From the NCBI RefSeq assembly GCF_002117935.1, contig NZ_BDJE01000005.1, forward strand, positions 1-64,000: a stretch of 64,000 bases of DNA, in the 5' to 3' direction. Position numbers and translations under genes: made by a program. Of the stretch, positions 16,155-25,460 are shown piece by piece. The stretch comes from Nocardioides sp. PD653-B2. Lineage in GTDB: Bacteria; Actinomycetota; Actinomycetes; Propionibacteriales; Nocardioidaceae. The notes under the pieces were generated by a model. That model was not told where the DNA came from and did no database searches. It saw only the letters and a list, made by a program, of their open reading frames with translations. Each line of letters opens with the position of its first letter. The first letter of the stretch is position 1.

Positions 16155-17396
16155 TCACGCGTACCTGACCTGCAGCGCCTTGAGGCCGTTGATCCAGGAG
16201 TGCCGCAGCCGCACCGGCTCGGCGAGCTTGGAGATGTCGGGTGCGTGGTCGGCCAGGGCGTCGAAGATCACCCGGATCTCCTGCCTGGCCAGGTTGGCGC
16301 CCAGGCAGTAGTGAGCGCCGTTGCCACCGAACCCGAGCTGCGGGTTGGGGTCGCGCCGGATGTCGAAGGTGAACGGGTCCTCGAAGACCTCGTCGTCGAA
16401 GTTGGCGCTGGCGTAGAAGAGCGCGGCCCGCTCGCCCTTCTTGAAGGTGTGGCCGCTGACCTCGACGTCGCGGAGGGCGGTGCGCTGGAAGACCGTCACC
16501 GGCGTGCCCCACCGGACGACCTCGTCGACCATCGTCGCCGGGCGGTCGCGCTTCCAGATCTCCCACTGCTCGGGGTTGTCGAGGAAGGCGTTCATGCCGT
16601 GTGAGATCGCGTTGCGGGTGGTCTCGTTGCCGGCGACCGCCAGCAGGATGACGAAGTACCCGAACTCGTCGTCGTTGAGGCCGCGCTCGCCCTTGTGGGC
16701 CTGGATCAGCTTGGTGATGAGGTCGTCGCGCGGGTTGGCCTGCCGGTCGGCGGCCAGCATCATCGCGTAGCCGAGGATCTCGGCCGCGGCGACCTCGTTG
16801 TTGCCCGCGTAGTCGGGGTCCTCGCCGGCGAGCATCTGGTTGGACCACTCGAAGAGCTTGTGCCGGTCCTCCTGCGGTACGCCGATCAGGTCGGCGATGG
16901 CCTGCAGCGGGAGCTCGGCGGCGATCTCCTCCACGAAGTTGCCCGTGCCTCGCGACACCGCCTCCTTCACGATGGTGTTCGCGCGCTGGACCATCGTCTC
17001 CTCGAGCTCGGCGATCGAGCGCGGCGTGAAACCGCGGGAGATGATCGCGCGGGTCTGGGTGTGCTCGGGCGGGTCCTGGTTGATCAGGATCACTCGCTGG
17101 AGCTCGATCTGGTCGCGGGCCATCTCGCCGGGGAAGCGGATGATCGCGCCGTTCTCGGCGGTCGACCAGTCCTTGCTGTTCCTCGAGATCGCCGAGACGT
17201 CCTCGTGTCGGGTGACCGCCCAGTAGCCGGTGCCGGACTCCGCGGCGAAGCCGCTGCGCTGCTCCCACGGCTGCTCGACCCACACGATCGGGCTGTTCTT
17301 GCGTGCGGCGCGGAACTGGTCGTGCGGGATGGCCTTCTCGTTCACGTCCGGGTCGGTGAAGTCATAACCCGCGGGCAGGACGTCGGTTGCGGTCAC
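16155..17396 (-). CDS. cyp125: Cytochrome P450, CYP125-type steroid C26-monooxygenase
   Basis: 413 residues. The I-helix AGNETTRN is near residue 255, the ExxR motif is EVVRWGTP, and the heme loop FGGNGAHYCLGANLAR lies near residue 360. N-terminal LPAGYDFTDPDV and the run ISRGFTPRSIAEL resemble CYP125, which oxidises the terminal methyl of the cholesterol side chain to the C26 acid. GTG 17396 is chosen for its GAGGAG ribosome site and because the longer frame enters the operator region. KstR box 17415-17428 precedes it. It is divergent from fadA5, a conserved pairing in cholesterol degraders. The electron donor ferredoxin is not in the window. Confidence 0.9.
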   Translation of the reverse strand: MTATDVLPAGYDFTDPDVNEKAIPHDQFRAARKNSPIVWVEQPWEQRSGFAAESGTGYWAVTRHEDVSAISRNSKDWSTAENGAIIRFPGEMARDQIELQRVILINQDPPEHTQTRAIISRGFTPRSIAELEETMVQRANTIVKEAVSRGTGNFVEEIAAELPLQAIADLIGVPQEDRHKLFEWSNQMLAGEDPDYAGNNEVAAAEILGYAMMLAADRQANPRDDLITKLIQAHKGERGLNDDEFGYFVILLAVAGNETTRNAISHGMNAFLDNPEQWEIWKRDRPATMVDEVVRWGTPVTVFQRTALRDVEVSGHTFKKGERAALFYASANFDDEVFEDPFTFDIRRDPNPQLGFGGNGAHYCLGANLARQEIRVIFDALADHAPDISKLAEPVRLRHSWINGLKALQVRYA

Positions 17397-17414
17397 AGGA
17401 GCTCCTCGTCGATG

Positions 17415-17428
17415 TGGAACACGTTCTA
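17415..17428. promoter_or_regulatory. KstR operator of cyp125
   Basis: TGGAACACGTTCTA fits TnnAACnnGTTnnA. It lies 18 bases upstream of the cyp125 GTG; unlike most boxes here no strong TAnnnT hexamer follows on the minus strand, and a leader with a ribosome site is present. Confidence 0.82.
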
Positions 17429-17477
17429 GTGGCACAGGTTACATACCGAAGGTAGGTGAGGGAAGATTGTCAGGGAC

Positions 17478-17491
17478 AAGAACGTGTTCTA
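17478..17491. promoter_or_regulatory. KstR operator of fadA5
   Basis: AAGAACGTGTTCTA fits the consensus except its first base. Its last TA begins the TAGTTT hexamer (17490-17495), which is 6 bases from the fadA5 ATG at 17502. Confidence 0.8.
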
Positions 17492-17492
17492 G

Positions 17493-18665
<1,173 letters not shown>

Positions 18666-19547
18666 CTACGCCCCGTACACCGGCTCCGGCGCGGGCGCAG
18701 CGGCGATCAGGGCGCGCAGCGCCGGCCCGACGGCCACGGCGTCCCAGCGGGTGCCGCGGTCGTGGGACGGACCGTGCGACCAGGCGTTCTCGACGGTGAG
18801 AGTGCCGCCGTCGATCTCGATCACCCGGCCGGTGACGTCGGCGGCCTCCTCGGAGGCGAGCCAGGCGACGATGGGCGAGTTGTCCTCGGGGAGTGCCATG
18901 GCGGAGGTGTCGAAGGCGCCCTCGGTCATCCGGGTCCGGGCGACCGGCGCAATCGCGTTGACGGTCACGCCGTAGCGGCCCAGCTCCTGCGCGGCGACCA
19001 GGGTGAGCCCGGCGATGCCGGCCTTGGCGGCGGAGTACGTCGCCTGGCCGACCGAGCCCTGCAGGCCGGCGCCGGACGACGTGTTGATGACCCGGCCCGC
19101 CCGCTGGCGACCCTCCTTGGCCTCGGCGCGCCAGTAGGCGCCGGCGTGGCGCAGGGGCGCGAAGTGACCCTTGAGGTGGACCCGGATGACGGCGTCCCAG
19201 TCCTCCTCGGAGGTGTTGACGAGCATCCGGTCGCGGACGAAGCCGGCGTTGTTGACCAGGATGTCGAGCCCGCCGAAGGTGTCGATCGCCTGCTGCACCA
19301 TCGCGGCCGCCTGCTCGAAGTCGGCGACGTCGGCGCCGTTCACCACCGCCCGTCCGCCGGCGGCCTCGATCTCGGCGACCACCGACTCGGCGGGGGACTC
19401 CCCCGTGCCCTCACCCGAGAGCGAGACGCCGAAGTCGTTGACGACCACCGCGGCACCGTGCGAGGCGAGCTCGAGCGCGTGTGCCCGCCCGATGCCCCGG
19501 CCCGCGCCGGTGACGATCGCGACGCGACCGTCGAGAAGCTTGCTCAT
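18666..19547 (-). CDS. Short-chain dehydrogenase/reductase, HIP-regulon type
   Basis: 293 residues, classical SDR. The cofactor loop is TGAGRGIGRAHALELA (about residue 13), NNAG is followed by VRDRM, and the catalytic Ser-Tyr-Lys set lies in NTSSGAGLQGSVGQATYSAAKAG. The NDFGVSLSGEGTG insertion resembles MFE-2/17beta-HSD type 4 SDRs. Its ATG overlaps the stop of the upstream SDR (ATGA). The pair mirrors the two SDRs that are divergent from echA20 in mycobacteria and belong to the KstR2 regulon. A role in oxidising a hydroxyl on a HIP-derived CoA ester is likely but not established. It abuts fadA5 end to end. Confidence 0.82.
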   Translation of the reverse strand: MSKLLDGRVAIVTGAGRGIGRAHALELASHGAAVVVNDFGVSLSGEGTGESPAESVVAEIEAAGGRAVVNGADVADFEQAAAMVQQAIDTFGGLDILVNNAGFVRDRMLVNTSEEDWDAVIRVHLKGHFAPLRHAGAYWRAEAKEGRQRAGRVINTSSGAGLQGSVGQATYSAAKAGIAGLTLVAAQELGRYGVTVNAIAPVARTRMTEGAFDTSAMALPEDNSPIVAWLASEEAADVTGRVIEIDGGTLTVENAWSHGPSHDRGTRWDAVAVGPALRALIAAAPAPEPVYGA

Positions 19548-20293
19548 CGGAGTCCTCTCTGGACCAACAGGAAGGCGGGGATCTCTCCCCCGCCGTGACA
19601 GGCCACGGTCGCGCCCGAGACGTACGACGCCAGGCCGCTCGCGAGGAACGCCGCGACGTTGCCTACCTCCTCGGGTCGCGCCATCCGGCCGGCCGGGATC
19701 GTGCGCTCGATCGCCGCGACCGTCGCGTCGTCGCCGTAGTGGTCGTCGGTCTGCTCCGTGCGGCACAGGCCGACGTCGATCGCGTTCACCCGGACCTTCG
19801 GTGCCCACTCCATCGCGAGGGACGTGGTCAGGGAGTCGAGCCCGGCCTTGGCCGCGCCGTACGCCGCGATGGTCGGCGCCGGTCGCCCGGCCGAGATCGA
19901 GGAGATGTTGACGATGGCGCCGCCGGAGTCCTGTCGCTGCATCACCGCGTTGGCGGCCTGGGCGCAGACCAGGGGCGCCAGCAGGTTGAGGCCGACGATC
20001 GTGTCGTGGAAGCGCGGGGAGGCGGTCGCCGCGTCGGCCGCGGGCGCTCCCCCGGCGTTGTTGACCAGGATGTCGAGCCGGTCCAGCGAGCCGACCAGGT
20101 CGTGCACGGCGTCGGGGTCACGAACGTCGCAGACCCGGTGGGTCGTGCCCGGGACGGGCTCGACCTCGGACCGCGAGCAGGTCACCACGGTGGCGCCCGC
20201 GGAGAGCAGGGCCCGGGTGATCCCGAGCCCGATCCCCCGCGTCCCACCCGTGACGAGCGCAACCCGTCCGGAGAGGTCCACCGACAGCACCAT
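19544..20293 (-). CDS. Short-chain dehydrogenase/reductase, first gene of KstR2 unit
   Basis: 249 residues: TGGTRGIGLGITRALL (NAD(P) loop near residue 15), NNAGGAPAAD, and catalytic NISSISAGRPAPTIAAYGAAKAG. ATG 20293 is preceded by TAGGCT and exactly 6 bases, so the mRNA is probably leaderless. The KstR2 palindrome 20304-20323 overlaps this promoter and separates the gene from echA20. Its position corresponds to the SDR next to echA20 in mycobacterial HIP clusters; the exact keto-reductive or oxidative step in ring C/D breakdown is unassigned. Confidence 0.82.
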   Translation of the reverse strand: MVLSVDLSGRVALVTGGTRGIGLGITRALLSAGATVVTCSRSEVEPVPGTTHRVCDVRDPDAVHDLVGSLDRLDILVNNAGGAPAADAATASPRFHDTIVGLNLLAPLVCAQAANAVMQRQDSGGAIVNISSISAGRPAPTIAAYGAAKAGLDSLTTSLAMEWAPKVRVNAIDVGLCRTEQTDDHYGDDATVAAIERTIPAGRMARPEEVGNVAAFLASGLASYVSGATVACHGGGEIPAFLLVQRGLR

Positions 20294-20303
20294 GCTGGTA
20301 GCC

Positions 20304-20323
20304 TACCAAGCACTTGCTTGGTA
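20304..20323. promoter_or_regulatory. KstR2 operator (SDR unit / echA20-ipdABC)
   Basis: TACCAAGCACTTGCTTGGTA has perfect 9-base arms around a 2-base centre. It contains ACCAAGCACTTGCT, matching the KstR2 consensus AnCAAGnnCTTGnT. It overlaps the -10 region of the leaderless minus-strand SDR gene and precedes the echA20 ribosome site. Confidence 0.87.
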
Positions 20324-20334
20324 GAGGAGACCAC

Positions 20335-21105
20335 GTGCCGATCACATCCGAACTCCGCCCGGACGGGATCCGGGTCGTGACGATGAACGCCCCGCCCGTC
20401 AACGCCCTGACCGTCCAGGGCTGGTACGACGTGGCCGCCGCGATGGACGAGGCCGCGTCCGACGTCGACACCAAGGTGGTCGTGCTCCGGGCCGAGGGCC
20501 GCGGCTTCAACGCGGGCGTCGACATCAAGGAGATGCAGAGCACCACCGGGTTCGACGCCCTGATCGGCGCCAACAAGGGCTGCTTCGCGGCGTTCAAGGC
20601 CGTCTACGAGTGCGCCGTGCCGGTGGTCGCCGCGGTCCACGGCTTCTGCCTCGGTGGCGGGGTCGGCCTGGTCGGCAACGCGGACTGCATCGTGGCCAGC
20701 GACGACGCCTACTTCGGCGTCCCCGAGGTCAAGCAGGGTGCGCTCGGCGCGGCGACCCACCTGGCCCGGCTGGTGCCGCAGCACATGATGCGCACCCTCT
20801 ACTTCACCGCGCGCACCATCAAGGCGGCCGACCTCGTGCAGTTCGGCAGCGTGCTCGAGGTGGTCCCCCGCGACCGGCTCGACGACGCCGCGCTGACGGT
20901 CGCCGGCGAGATCGCCGCCCACGACACCCGGGTGATCCGGGCGGCCAAGGAGTGCCTCAACGGCATCGACCCGGTCGACGTCAACAAGAGCTACCGGTTC
21001 GAGCAGGGCTTCACGATGGAGCTCAACCTCGCCGGTGTCAGCGACGAGCTGCGCGACGAGTTCGCGGGAACGGACAAGGCAGCAACGACGAAGGTGGGGA
21101 AGTGA
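20335..21105 (+). CDS. echA20: EchA20-type crotonase, HIEC-CoA ring hydrolase
   Basis: 256-residue crotonase-fold protein: MNAPPVNALTVQGW, AEGRGFNAGVDIKEM, and GFCLGGGVGLVGNADC for the oxyanion region. EchA20 hydrolytically opens ring D of HIEC-CoA to COCHEA-CoA in HIP catabolism. GTG 20335 follows a GAGGAGA ribosome site and is preferred to an ATG-like start inside the operator. It overlaps ipdA by GTGA. The order echA20-ipdA-ipdB-ipdC is that of the characterised KstR2 regulon, which makes the assignment strong. Confidence 0.9.
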   Translation: MPITSELRPDGIRVVTMNAPPVNALTVQGWYDVAAAMDEAASDVDTKVVVLRAEGRGFNAGVDIKEMQSTTGFDALIGANKGCFAAFKAVYECAVPVVAAVHGFCLGGGVGLVGNADCIVASDDAYFGVPEVKQGALGAATHLARLVPQHMMRTLYFTARTIKAADLVQFGSVLEVVPRDRLDDAALTVAGEIAAHDTRVIRAAKECLNGIDPVDVNKSYRFEQGFTMELNLAGVSDELRDEFAGTDKAATTKVGK

Positions 21106-21983
21106 GCAAGGGACCCCGCGACAAGCAGATGACGATCGACGAGGTCGTCGGCGAGCTGGAGGACGGCATGACCATCGGCATCGGCGGCTGGGGCCCGCGG
21201 CGCAAGCCGATGGCCCTGGTGCGCGCGATCCTGCGCTCCGACCTCACCGACCTCACCCTGGTCAGCTGGGGCGGCGCCGACGTGGGCCTGCTGGTCCGGG
21301 CCGGCAAGGTGCGCAAGCTCGTCTACGCGTTCGTCTCGCTGGACACCGTGCCGCTGGAGCCCAACTTCCAGAAGGCCCGCCAGGAGGGCACCATCCCCGA
21401 GGTCGTCGAGCTCGACGAGGGCATGTTCCAGACCGGCCTGCGCGCCGCCGCGCAGCGGCTGCCGTTCCTGCCCATGCGCGCCGGCCTGGGCTCCGACGTG
21501 CTGGTCAACAACCCGTGGATCGAGACCGTCACCAGCCCGTACGACGACCGGGAGGAGCTCGTCGCCGTCCCCGCGCTGCACCTCGACGTCGCCCTGGTCC
21601 ACCTCAACCGCGCCGACCGGCACGGCAACGCGACCTACCTCGGCCCCGACCCCTACTTCGACGACCTCTTCGCGATGGCTGCCGACCGCTGCTACGTCAG
21701 CGTCGAGCAGGTGGTCGACACGGCCGGCCTCACCGTCGACACCCCGGTCCAACGCCTGCTGCTGAGCCGGATGATGGTCAGCGGCGTCGTCGAGACGCCG
21801 AACGGCGCGCACTTCACCACCTGCACCCCCGACTACGAGCGCGACGAGAAGTTCCAGCGCGCGTACGCCGCCGCCGCGGGTGGCAGCGACGAGGACTGGG
21901 CAGCGTTCGAGGGACGCTTCCTGTCCGGCGACGAGGCCGCCTACCAGGCCGCGGTCGCGGCGTTCGGAGAGGAGCAGGCATGA
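21102..21983 (+). CDS. ipdA: COCHEA-CoA hydrolase alpha subunit IpdA
   Basis: 293 residues, class I CoA-transferase fold alpha subunit. It opens MTIDEVVGELEDGMTIGIGGWGPRRKPMA with the glycine-rich CoA loop, and contains VSWGGADVGLLVRAGKVRKLVYAFVSLD split by the subunit interface. Although its fold is that of a CoA transferase, IpdAB hydrolyses the last steroid ring (ring C) of COCHEA-CoA. GTG 21102 overlaps the echA20 stop, and its own stop overlaps ipdB (ATGA), consistent with stoichiometric coupling of the two subunits. Confidence 0.91.
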   Translation: MSKGPRDKQMTIDEVVGELEDGMTIGIGGWGPRRKPMALVRAILRSDLTDLTLVSWGGADVGLLVRAGKVRKLVYAFVSLDTVPLEPNFQKARQEGTIPEVVELDEGMFQTGLRAAAQRLPFLPMRAGLGSDVLVNNPWIETVTSPYDDREELVAVPALHLDVALVHLNRADRHGNATYLGPDPYFDDLFAMAADRCYVSVEQVVDTAGLTVDTPVQRLLLSRMMVSGVVETPNGAHFTTCTPDYERDEKFQRAYAAAAGGSDEDWAAFEGRFLSGDEAAYQAAVAAFGEEQA

Positions 21984-22741
21984 GCGACGCCACCAGGGCC
22001 GACGTCTGCGCCGCGGCGATCGCGGACGCGTTCGCGGACGACGGCGAGGTCTTCGCCAGCCCGATGGGCCTGCTGCCGATGCTCGGCGTCCGGCTCGCGA
22101 AGCTGACCAGCAACCCGGACCTGGTGATCTCCGACGGTGAGTCCCTCTTCCTCGCCGGGGTGCCGCCGCTGTTCGCCCAGGCCGACGTGGTCGAGGGCTG
22201 GATCCCGTTCCGCAAGGTCTTCGACGTGGTGGCCTACGGCAAGCGGCACGTGATGATGGGCGCCACCCAGGTCGACCGGCACGGCAACCAGAACATCTCC
22301 GCCATCGGCGACTTCGCGCAGCCGAAGCGACAGCTGCTCGGCTCCCGCGGGGCCCCGGGCAACACGGTCAACAACCGCACGTCCTACTGGGTGCCGAAGC
22401 ACTCCGCGCGGGTCTTCGTCGAACGCGTCGACATCGTCTCCGGCGTCGGGCCGAAGCTCGCCAAGAAGGCCGGCCCGGCCGCGGCCCGCTTCAACGACAT
22501 CCACCGTGTCGTCAGCAACCTGGGCGTCTTCGACGTCAAGGGCGCCGACGACACGCTCCGCCTGCTGAGCGTCCACCCGGGGGTGACCGTCGACGACGTG
22601 CGTGAGGCCACCGGCTTCGACCTGGAGGTCGGCGCCGACGTGCCCACCACGCGCGCGCCGACGCTCGAGGAGCTGGTTGTCATCCGCGAGGTGCTGGACC
22701 CGCAGGGTCTGCGCTTCAAGGAGGTGCCGGACGCATCATGA
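21980..22741 (+). CDS. ipdB: COCHEA-CoA hydrolase beta subunit IpdB
   Basis: 253 residues, CoA-transferase beta-subunit fold. SPMGLLPMLGVRLAKLTSNPDL, GATQVDRHGNQNIS, GSRGAPGNTVNNRTSYWVPKHS and the VTGVGP-like VSGVGPKLAKKAGPAA segments are typical of IpdB. It pairs with IpdA as a heterotetramer that opens ring C. It is linked at both ends by 4-base overlaps (with ipdA and ipdC). Nothing unusual in length; regulated from the KstR2 site at 20304-20323. Confidence 0.91.
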   Translation: MSDATRADVCAAAIADAFADDGEVFASPMGLLPMLGVRLAKLTSNPDLVISDGESLFLAGVPPLFAQADVVEGWIPFRKVFDVVAYGKRHVMMGATQVDRHGNQNISAIGDFAQPKRQLLGSRGAPGNTVNNRTSYWVPKHSARVFVERVDIVSGVGPKLAKKAGPAAARFNDIHRVVSNLGVFDVKGADDTLRLLSVHPGVTVDDVREATGFDLEVGADVPTTRAPTLEELVVIREVLDPQGLRFKEVPDAS

Positions 22742-23805
22742 TCGACCAGCTGCTGAAGACCCCGTTCACGGAGCTCACCGGCGTCCGGCACCCGGTCGTG
22801 CAGACCGGCATGGGCTGGGTGTCCGGCCCGCGCCTGGTGAGCGGGACGGCGAACGCCGGCGGCCTCGGCATCCTGGCCAGCGCGACCATGACCTTCGAGG
22901 AGCTCGAGAAGGCGATCGTCGAGGTCAAGAGCCGCACCGACCAGCCGTTCGGCGTCAACCTGCGGGCCGACGCGGCCGACGCGCCCGCGCGCTGCGACCT
23001 GCTGATCGAGCACGGCGTGAAGGTCGCGTCCTTCGCGCTCGCGCCGAAGCAGGACCAGATCACGAAGCTCAAGGAGCACGGGATCGTGGTGATGCCGTCG
23101 ATCGGCGCCGCCAAGCACGCGGTCAAGGTCGCGTCGTGGGGCGCCGACGCCGTGATGATCCAGGGCGGAGAGGGCGGTGGCCACACCGGGCCGGTGCCGA
23201 CGACGCTGCTGCTCCCGACGGTGCTGGACGCCGTCGACATCCCGGTGATCGCGGCCGGAGGCTTCTTCGACGGGCGCGGCCTCGCGGCCGCGCTGTCGTA
23301 CGGCGCCGCCGGCATCGGCATGGGCACCCGCTTCCTGCTCACCAGGGACAGCGCCGTGCCGGACGCCGTCAAGCAGCTCTACCTCGAGCGCGACCTGACC
23401 GGCACGGTCGTGACCGCCAAGGTCGACGGGATGCCGCACCGGATGCTGCGCACCGAGCTCGTCGAGGAGCTCGAGGAGACCAGCGCGATCAGGCGGCTCG
23501 GCCCCACGATGAGGCGCACCCTCGAGTTCAAGAGGATCAGCGGCATGAGCTGGGTCGGGCTGGCCAAGGACGGCCGCGAGATGCGCAAGGCCCAGGGCCG
23601 CACGCTCGCCCAGATGGCGCTGGCCGCCAACACCCCGATGATGCTCAAGTCCGGCCTCGTCGACGGCGACACCGGCGCGGGCGTGCTCGCCAGCGGCCAG
23701 GTCGTCGGGGTCATCGACGACCTGCCGACCTGCGAGGAGCTGATCGACCGGATCGTGGTCCGCGCAGTCGACGAGCTGAGGCGGTCCTCGGCGTACGTCG
23801 TCTGA
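22738..23805 (+). CDS. ipdC: Flavin-dependent HIC-CoA oxidoreductase IpdC (NPD family)
   Basis: 355 residues, FMN-binding NPD-type TIM barrel: VVQTGMGWVSGPRLVSGTANAGG at the start, QGGEGGGHTGPVPTT and IAAGGFFDGRGLAAALSYGAAGIGMGTRF for the phosphate site. IpdC introduces the double bond into the ring of HIC-CoA, preparing it for EchA20. It is the last gene of the echA20-ipdABC operon, coupled to ipdB by ATGA. A hairpin-forming GGGGAC-GT-GTCCCC lies 10 bases after the stop. The related NPD protein at 1712-2821 is clearly distinct. Confidence 0.9.
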   Translation: MIDQLLKTPFTELTGVRHPVVQTGMGWVSGPRLVSGTANAGGLGILASATMTFEELEKAIVEVKSRTDQPFGVNLRADAADAPARCDLLIEHGVKVASFALAPKQDQITKLKEHGIVVMPSIGAAKHAVKVASWGADAVMIQGGEGGGHTGPVPTTLLLPTVLDAVDIPVIAAGGFFDGRGLAAALSYGAAGIGMGTRFLLTRDSAVPDAVKQLYLERDLTGTVVTAKVDGMPHRMLRTELVEELEETSAIRRLGPTMRRTLEFKRISGMSWVGLAKDGREMRKAQGRTLAQMALAANTPMMLKSGLVDGDTGAGVLASGQVVGVIDDLPTCEELIDRIVVRAVDELRRSSAYVV

Positions 23806-23807
23806 GG

Positions 23808-24464
23808 TCACGCCCCGGGGACGTGTCCCCGCGGCGGCGCCCACTCGCCGGTGGCGCGCAGGTGCTCGTAGATCTCGTGCTCGGGCCGGTAGAACTCGTC
23901 CAGCCTCGCGCGCATGGTCGAGCTGAGCTGCGGCGGTGGCCGGACGCTGGAACGGTTGTCGGTGTGCACGTCGATCCCGCCGCCGACCTTCAGCCCGATC
24001 CACTGCTGCCAGACCTCGGGCCGCTCGAGCGCGAAGAGCCGGTCGACGCCGATGTCGAGCCGGTCGCTGAGCGAGACGAACTTCGCCGGGCGACCCTTGA
24101 GCGTGCCGGGGCGCGGGTCGTTGTCGACATAGCGACCGACGAACTCCTCGAAGCTCTGCTCGCCGGTGAACTTCGCCGGGTCCTCCTGGGCGAGCGCCGG
24201 GCGCTGGCGGTAGCGCCACCACGACTCCAGCCAGGAGACCGGCTCACGGAACAGCGAGACCAGCTCGTAGTCGTCGCGCTCGTAGCCGCCGTTGCGGAGG
24301 ACCGGGACCATCAGGCTGTGGAAGGACCGGCAGTTCATGTGCTTGAGGCGCGGGTTGACCCGCAGCACCAGCTCGGCGTGGCCCGAGAGCGAGCGCACCA
24401 GGGACGTCGAGGCGCATTTGGGCATCGACAGCAGCACGAAGCCGTGGGCGGGCAGCCCGATCAT
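23808..24464 (-). CDS. Sulfotransferase-family protein
   Basis: 218 residues. An N-terminal FVLLSMPKCASTSLVRSL is the PAPS 5'-phosphosulfate loop and LVSLFREPVSWLESWWRYRQ contains the 3'-phosphate-binding Arg/Ser, as in sulfotransferase_3/sulfotransferase family enzymes. ATG 24464 is chosen; a longer frame adds a basic stretch with no family character. It is convergent with ipdC with only 2 bases between the stops. A carbohydrate, protein or lipid hydroxyl acceptor is expected, but nothing points to which one, nor to steroid sulfation. Confidence 0.75.
   Translation of the reverse strand: MIGLPAHGFVLLSMPKCASTSLVRSLSGHAELVLRVNPRLKHMNCRSFHSLMVPVLRNGGYERDDYELVSLFREPVSWLESWWRYRQRPALAQEDPAKFTGEQSFEEFVGRYVDNDPRPGTLKGRPAKFVSLSDRLDIGVDRLFALERPEVWQQWIGLKVGGGIDVHTDNRSSVRPPPQLSSTMRARLDEFYRPEHEIYEHLRATGEWAPPRGHVPGA
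23815..23828 (+). terminator. Hairpin after ipdC
   Basis: GGGGAC-GT-GTCCCC forms a perfect stem 10 bases past the ipdC stop, and outer bases extend the stem with one mismatch. There is no T-run, and it overlaps the 3' end of the convergent sulfotransferase gene. It may act on the ipdC operon transcript. Confidence 0.4.
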
Positions 24465-24561
24465 CAGCACCCCTGGTGGTCGACCCGACGGACCCGCGCA
24501 GCCTAACGGACCGTGCCCGCGCCGACCGTGGCCCGCTCCGACGTGGCCTAGTGTTCGGCCG

Positions 24562-25026
24562 GTGAACGCACTGGGACGCCAGACGCTGCTGTGGATGATC
24601 CCGATCAACCTGCTCCTGGTGGTGTGGGTGTGGATCGGGCGGATCGTGTTCGGCGTCGGGGGCTGGTTCATCCTGATCCTCCTCGTCTCCGCCGTCCCGG
24701 TGCTGCTGGTCGCGTTCCTCGTGACGACCCTGCTCGCCTACACCCAGCACGGCCGGCCGAGGTCGCTCACCCGCTTCCAGGCGGCCGCGCAGCTCGCGAC
24801 CTGGCTCGCCCTGTTCGTGTTCGGCGCCTTCATGCCCGACTTCGGCGACACCGAGGACAGCCAGCTGTCGCTGCTCACCCAGGTCTTCGGCTACTCCGAC
24901 TCCCTCTTCGACCTGAGCTTCACGATCGCGCTGGTCGCGGGCGGCGCGGCCGTGGTCGCGTACGGCGTGCTGCTCGGCTCCCTGGTGGTCGGACGTCGCG
25001 ACGCACGAGCGACAATGGAGACGTGA
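24562..25026 (+). CDS. Small multi-pass membrane protein, unknown function
   Basis: 154 residues with about four hydrophobic segments: residues 8-28, 33-60, 74-90 and 120-146. The C-terminal VVGRRDARATMET is cytosol-like and basic. No catalytic motif was found. TAGTGT (24549-24554) lies 7 bases before GTG 24562, a likely leaderless start. Its stop overlaps the GTG of the following gene (GTGA), so the two are one operon. Confidence 0.65.
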   Translation: MNALGRQTLLWMIPINLLLVVWVWIGRIVFGVGGWFILILLVSAVPVLLVAFLVTTLLAYTQHGRPRSLTRFQAAAQLATWLALFVFGAFMPDFGDTEDSQLSLLTQVFGYSDSLFDLSFTIALVAGGAAVVAYGVLLGSLVVGRRDARATMET

Positions 25027-25391
25027 CCGACCAGCCGACTGACCCAGGACCGAAGAAGCGCCCGCGGCACCTCATGGACCCGTCGAACCCTCGACGCGAG
25101 GTCAAGTCCGCCGCATCCGGCTCCATGCACCTCGAACCCGTGCAGAAGTGGGTGCTCTCGATCCTGGCCGCCGTCACCATCGCGCACCTGGCGGCCGGCC
25201 TGGTGATCGCCGCGATCTACGTCGACCCCGACCGCACCGGCGCCCAGGTCGGCCTGAACGTCCTGGCCGGCGCGTTCGGCGTGATCGCGGTCGCGGTCTT
25301 CCGCGCCATCCACCAGATGAAGCCGCTCACGCCCTGGTTGCTGCTCGGCGTCACGCCCACCGTCGTCGGCCTCTGGCTCACCTTCCGCTGA
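25023..25391 (+). CDS. Small membrane protein, unknown function
   Basis: 122 residues. A polar proline/lysine-rich N-terminus of about 45 residues (TDQPTDPGPKKRPRHLM) precedes three hydrophobic stretches (about 45-64, 75-90, 100-118). It is coupled to the preceding membrane gene by a GTGA overlap, suggesting a two-component membrane module. No family is recognised. A terminator-like hairpin follows. Confidence 0.65.
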   Translation: MTDQPTDPGPKKRPRHLMDPSNPRREVKSAASGSMHLEPVQKWVLSILAAVTIAHLAAGLVIAAIYVDPDRTGAQVGLNVLAGAFGVIAVAVFRAIHQMKPLTPWLLLGVTPTVVGLWLTFR

Positions 25392-25409
25392 CCTCCGGAC
25401 GCGCGAGAA

Positions 25410-25439
25410 GGCGGCCGGCGCCCCGAGGCACCGACCGCC
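25410..25439 (-). terminator. Hairpin between convergent membrane-protein and M4 genes
   Basis: The arms GGCGGCCGGCGCC (25410-25422) and GGCACCGACCGCC pair over 13 positions. The two C/A mismatches on the plus strand become G-U pairs on the minus strand, favouring use by the minus-strand M4 gene. The stem is followed on that strand by TTCTC. Confidence 0.5.
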
Positions 25440-25460
25440 CTCCCGGTCCAGGCGACGACG